Source: Firmicutes bacterium UBA5389 (lineage in GTDB: Bacteria; Bacillota; DTU025). From it: a stretch of DNA of 12,765 nucleotides. Positions within the stretch are counted from its first letter, which is position 1. Every line of letters begins with the position of its first letter. The stretch lies in the NCBI GenBank assembly GCA_002409965.1, contig DHON01000116.1:23361-36125 (forward strand). Direction: 5' to 3'. Below, piece by piece: positions 12,705-12,765 of this stretch. The notes beneath the pieces were generated by a model. It had not been told where the DNA came from, searched no databases, and saw only the letters and a program-made list of their open reading frames with translations. The translations under genes were made by a program, and so were the position numbers.

Positions 12705-12710
12705 TGCTAG
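12687..12710 (-). repeat. Right terminal inverted repeat of the IS4-family element
   Basis: The reverse complement begins CTAG and contains CTACACGTT and CCCATA, matching the left repeat at 20 of 24 positions. It covers the last five codons and the stop of the transposase gene. Confidence 0.75.
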
Positions 12711-12765
12711 ACGCCTGTTAGGCATCGCAGAGATTGCGCGCGGAAGACGCCAACACGGTTTGCGG

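Larger units (their letters stand above)
11152..12710 (+). mobile_element. IS4-family (IS50/Tn5-like) insertion sequence, apparently complete
   Basis: A 1559-bp element with one transposase gene and matching imperfect terminal inverted repeats of 24 bp (20 of 24 identical). The size is normal for IS4 family members. Its left end lies at the end of the carboxypeptidase remnant. The right repeat overlaps the last codons of the transposase gene, as at the inner end of IS50. No exact 9-12 bp target duplication flanks it. The best flank match is ACCCCTG (11145-11151) against ACGCCTG (12711-12717), 6 of 7. The boundaries are therefore good but not proven. The 55 bases to its right contain no recognisable gene. 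Confidence 0.72.

Noticed and set aside
11145..12717. ACCCCTG/ACGCCTG flanks as a true target-site duplication
   Set aside because: The length (7 bp) is shorter than usual for the family and one base differs, so it is recorded only as a weak match.

Overview
The window looks like a chromosomal piece of a GC-rich, endospore-forming member of the Bacillota. The main reason is a clear dipicolinate synthase subunit A gene (spore core solute). Supporting points are GGAGG-type ribosome binding sites, GTG and TTG starts, and a nucleoside-type BMP ABC transporter. The genus cannot be named from the sequence. The lack of a lipobox in the BMP binding protein would suit a diderm lineage of Bacillota (Limnochordia-like), but this is only a hint.

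Layout. (1) Positions 1-3170, plus strand: the 3' end of a sugar nucleotidyltransferase/phosphomannomutase-like fusion gene, then dpaA (spoVFA), whose stop overlaps (ATGA) the start of a TrmFO-like FAD oxidoreductase. The usual partner dpaB is not next to dpaA. (2) Positions 3203-4622, minus strand: a two-gene unit, lemA followed by a TPM-domain membrane protein with a glycine-rich tail. (3) Positions 4759-9614, minus strand: a complete BMP-type ABC importer operon in the order binding protein, double ATPase, permease, permease, with tight or overlapping junctions downstream of the first gene. A 364-bp region upstream holds three tandem potential hairpins, a possible gene remnant, and a cluster of GTAG/CTAC palindromes. 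(4) Positions 9979-10553, minus strand: a Phd/YefM-RelE/ParE toxin-antitoxin pair behind an extended -10 promoter that overlaps a 16-bp inverted repeat. (5) Positions 10604-11155: a scarred region with a 16-bp-period tandem repeat, the first 27 codons of a response regulator, and an N-terminally truncated VanY-type D,D-carboxypeptidase. (6) Positions 11152-12710: an apparently complete IS4-family (IS50/Tn5-like) insertion sequence with 24-bp imperfect terminal inverted repeats. Its left end supplies the stop codon of the carboxypeptidase remnant. The last 55 bases (12711-12765) hold nothing I can identify.

How it fits together. The left 9.6 kb is ordinary, intact chromosomal content: spore solute synthesis, envelope proteins and solute import. 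The right 3 kb is an accessory, rearranged zone where a toxin-antitoxin pair, a deletion scar and a transposon lie side by side. The most interesting biological question is whether the flavoprotein translationally coupled to dpaA replaces DpaB in dipicolinate synthesis. The most interesting structural questions are the response regulator/VanY scar, the structured leader of the bmp operon and the GTAG palindrome cluster.
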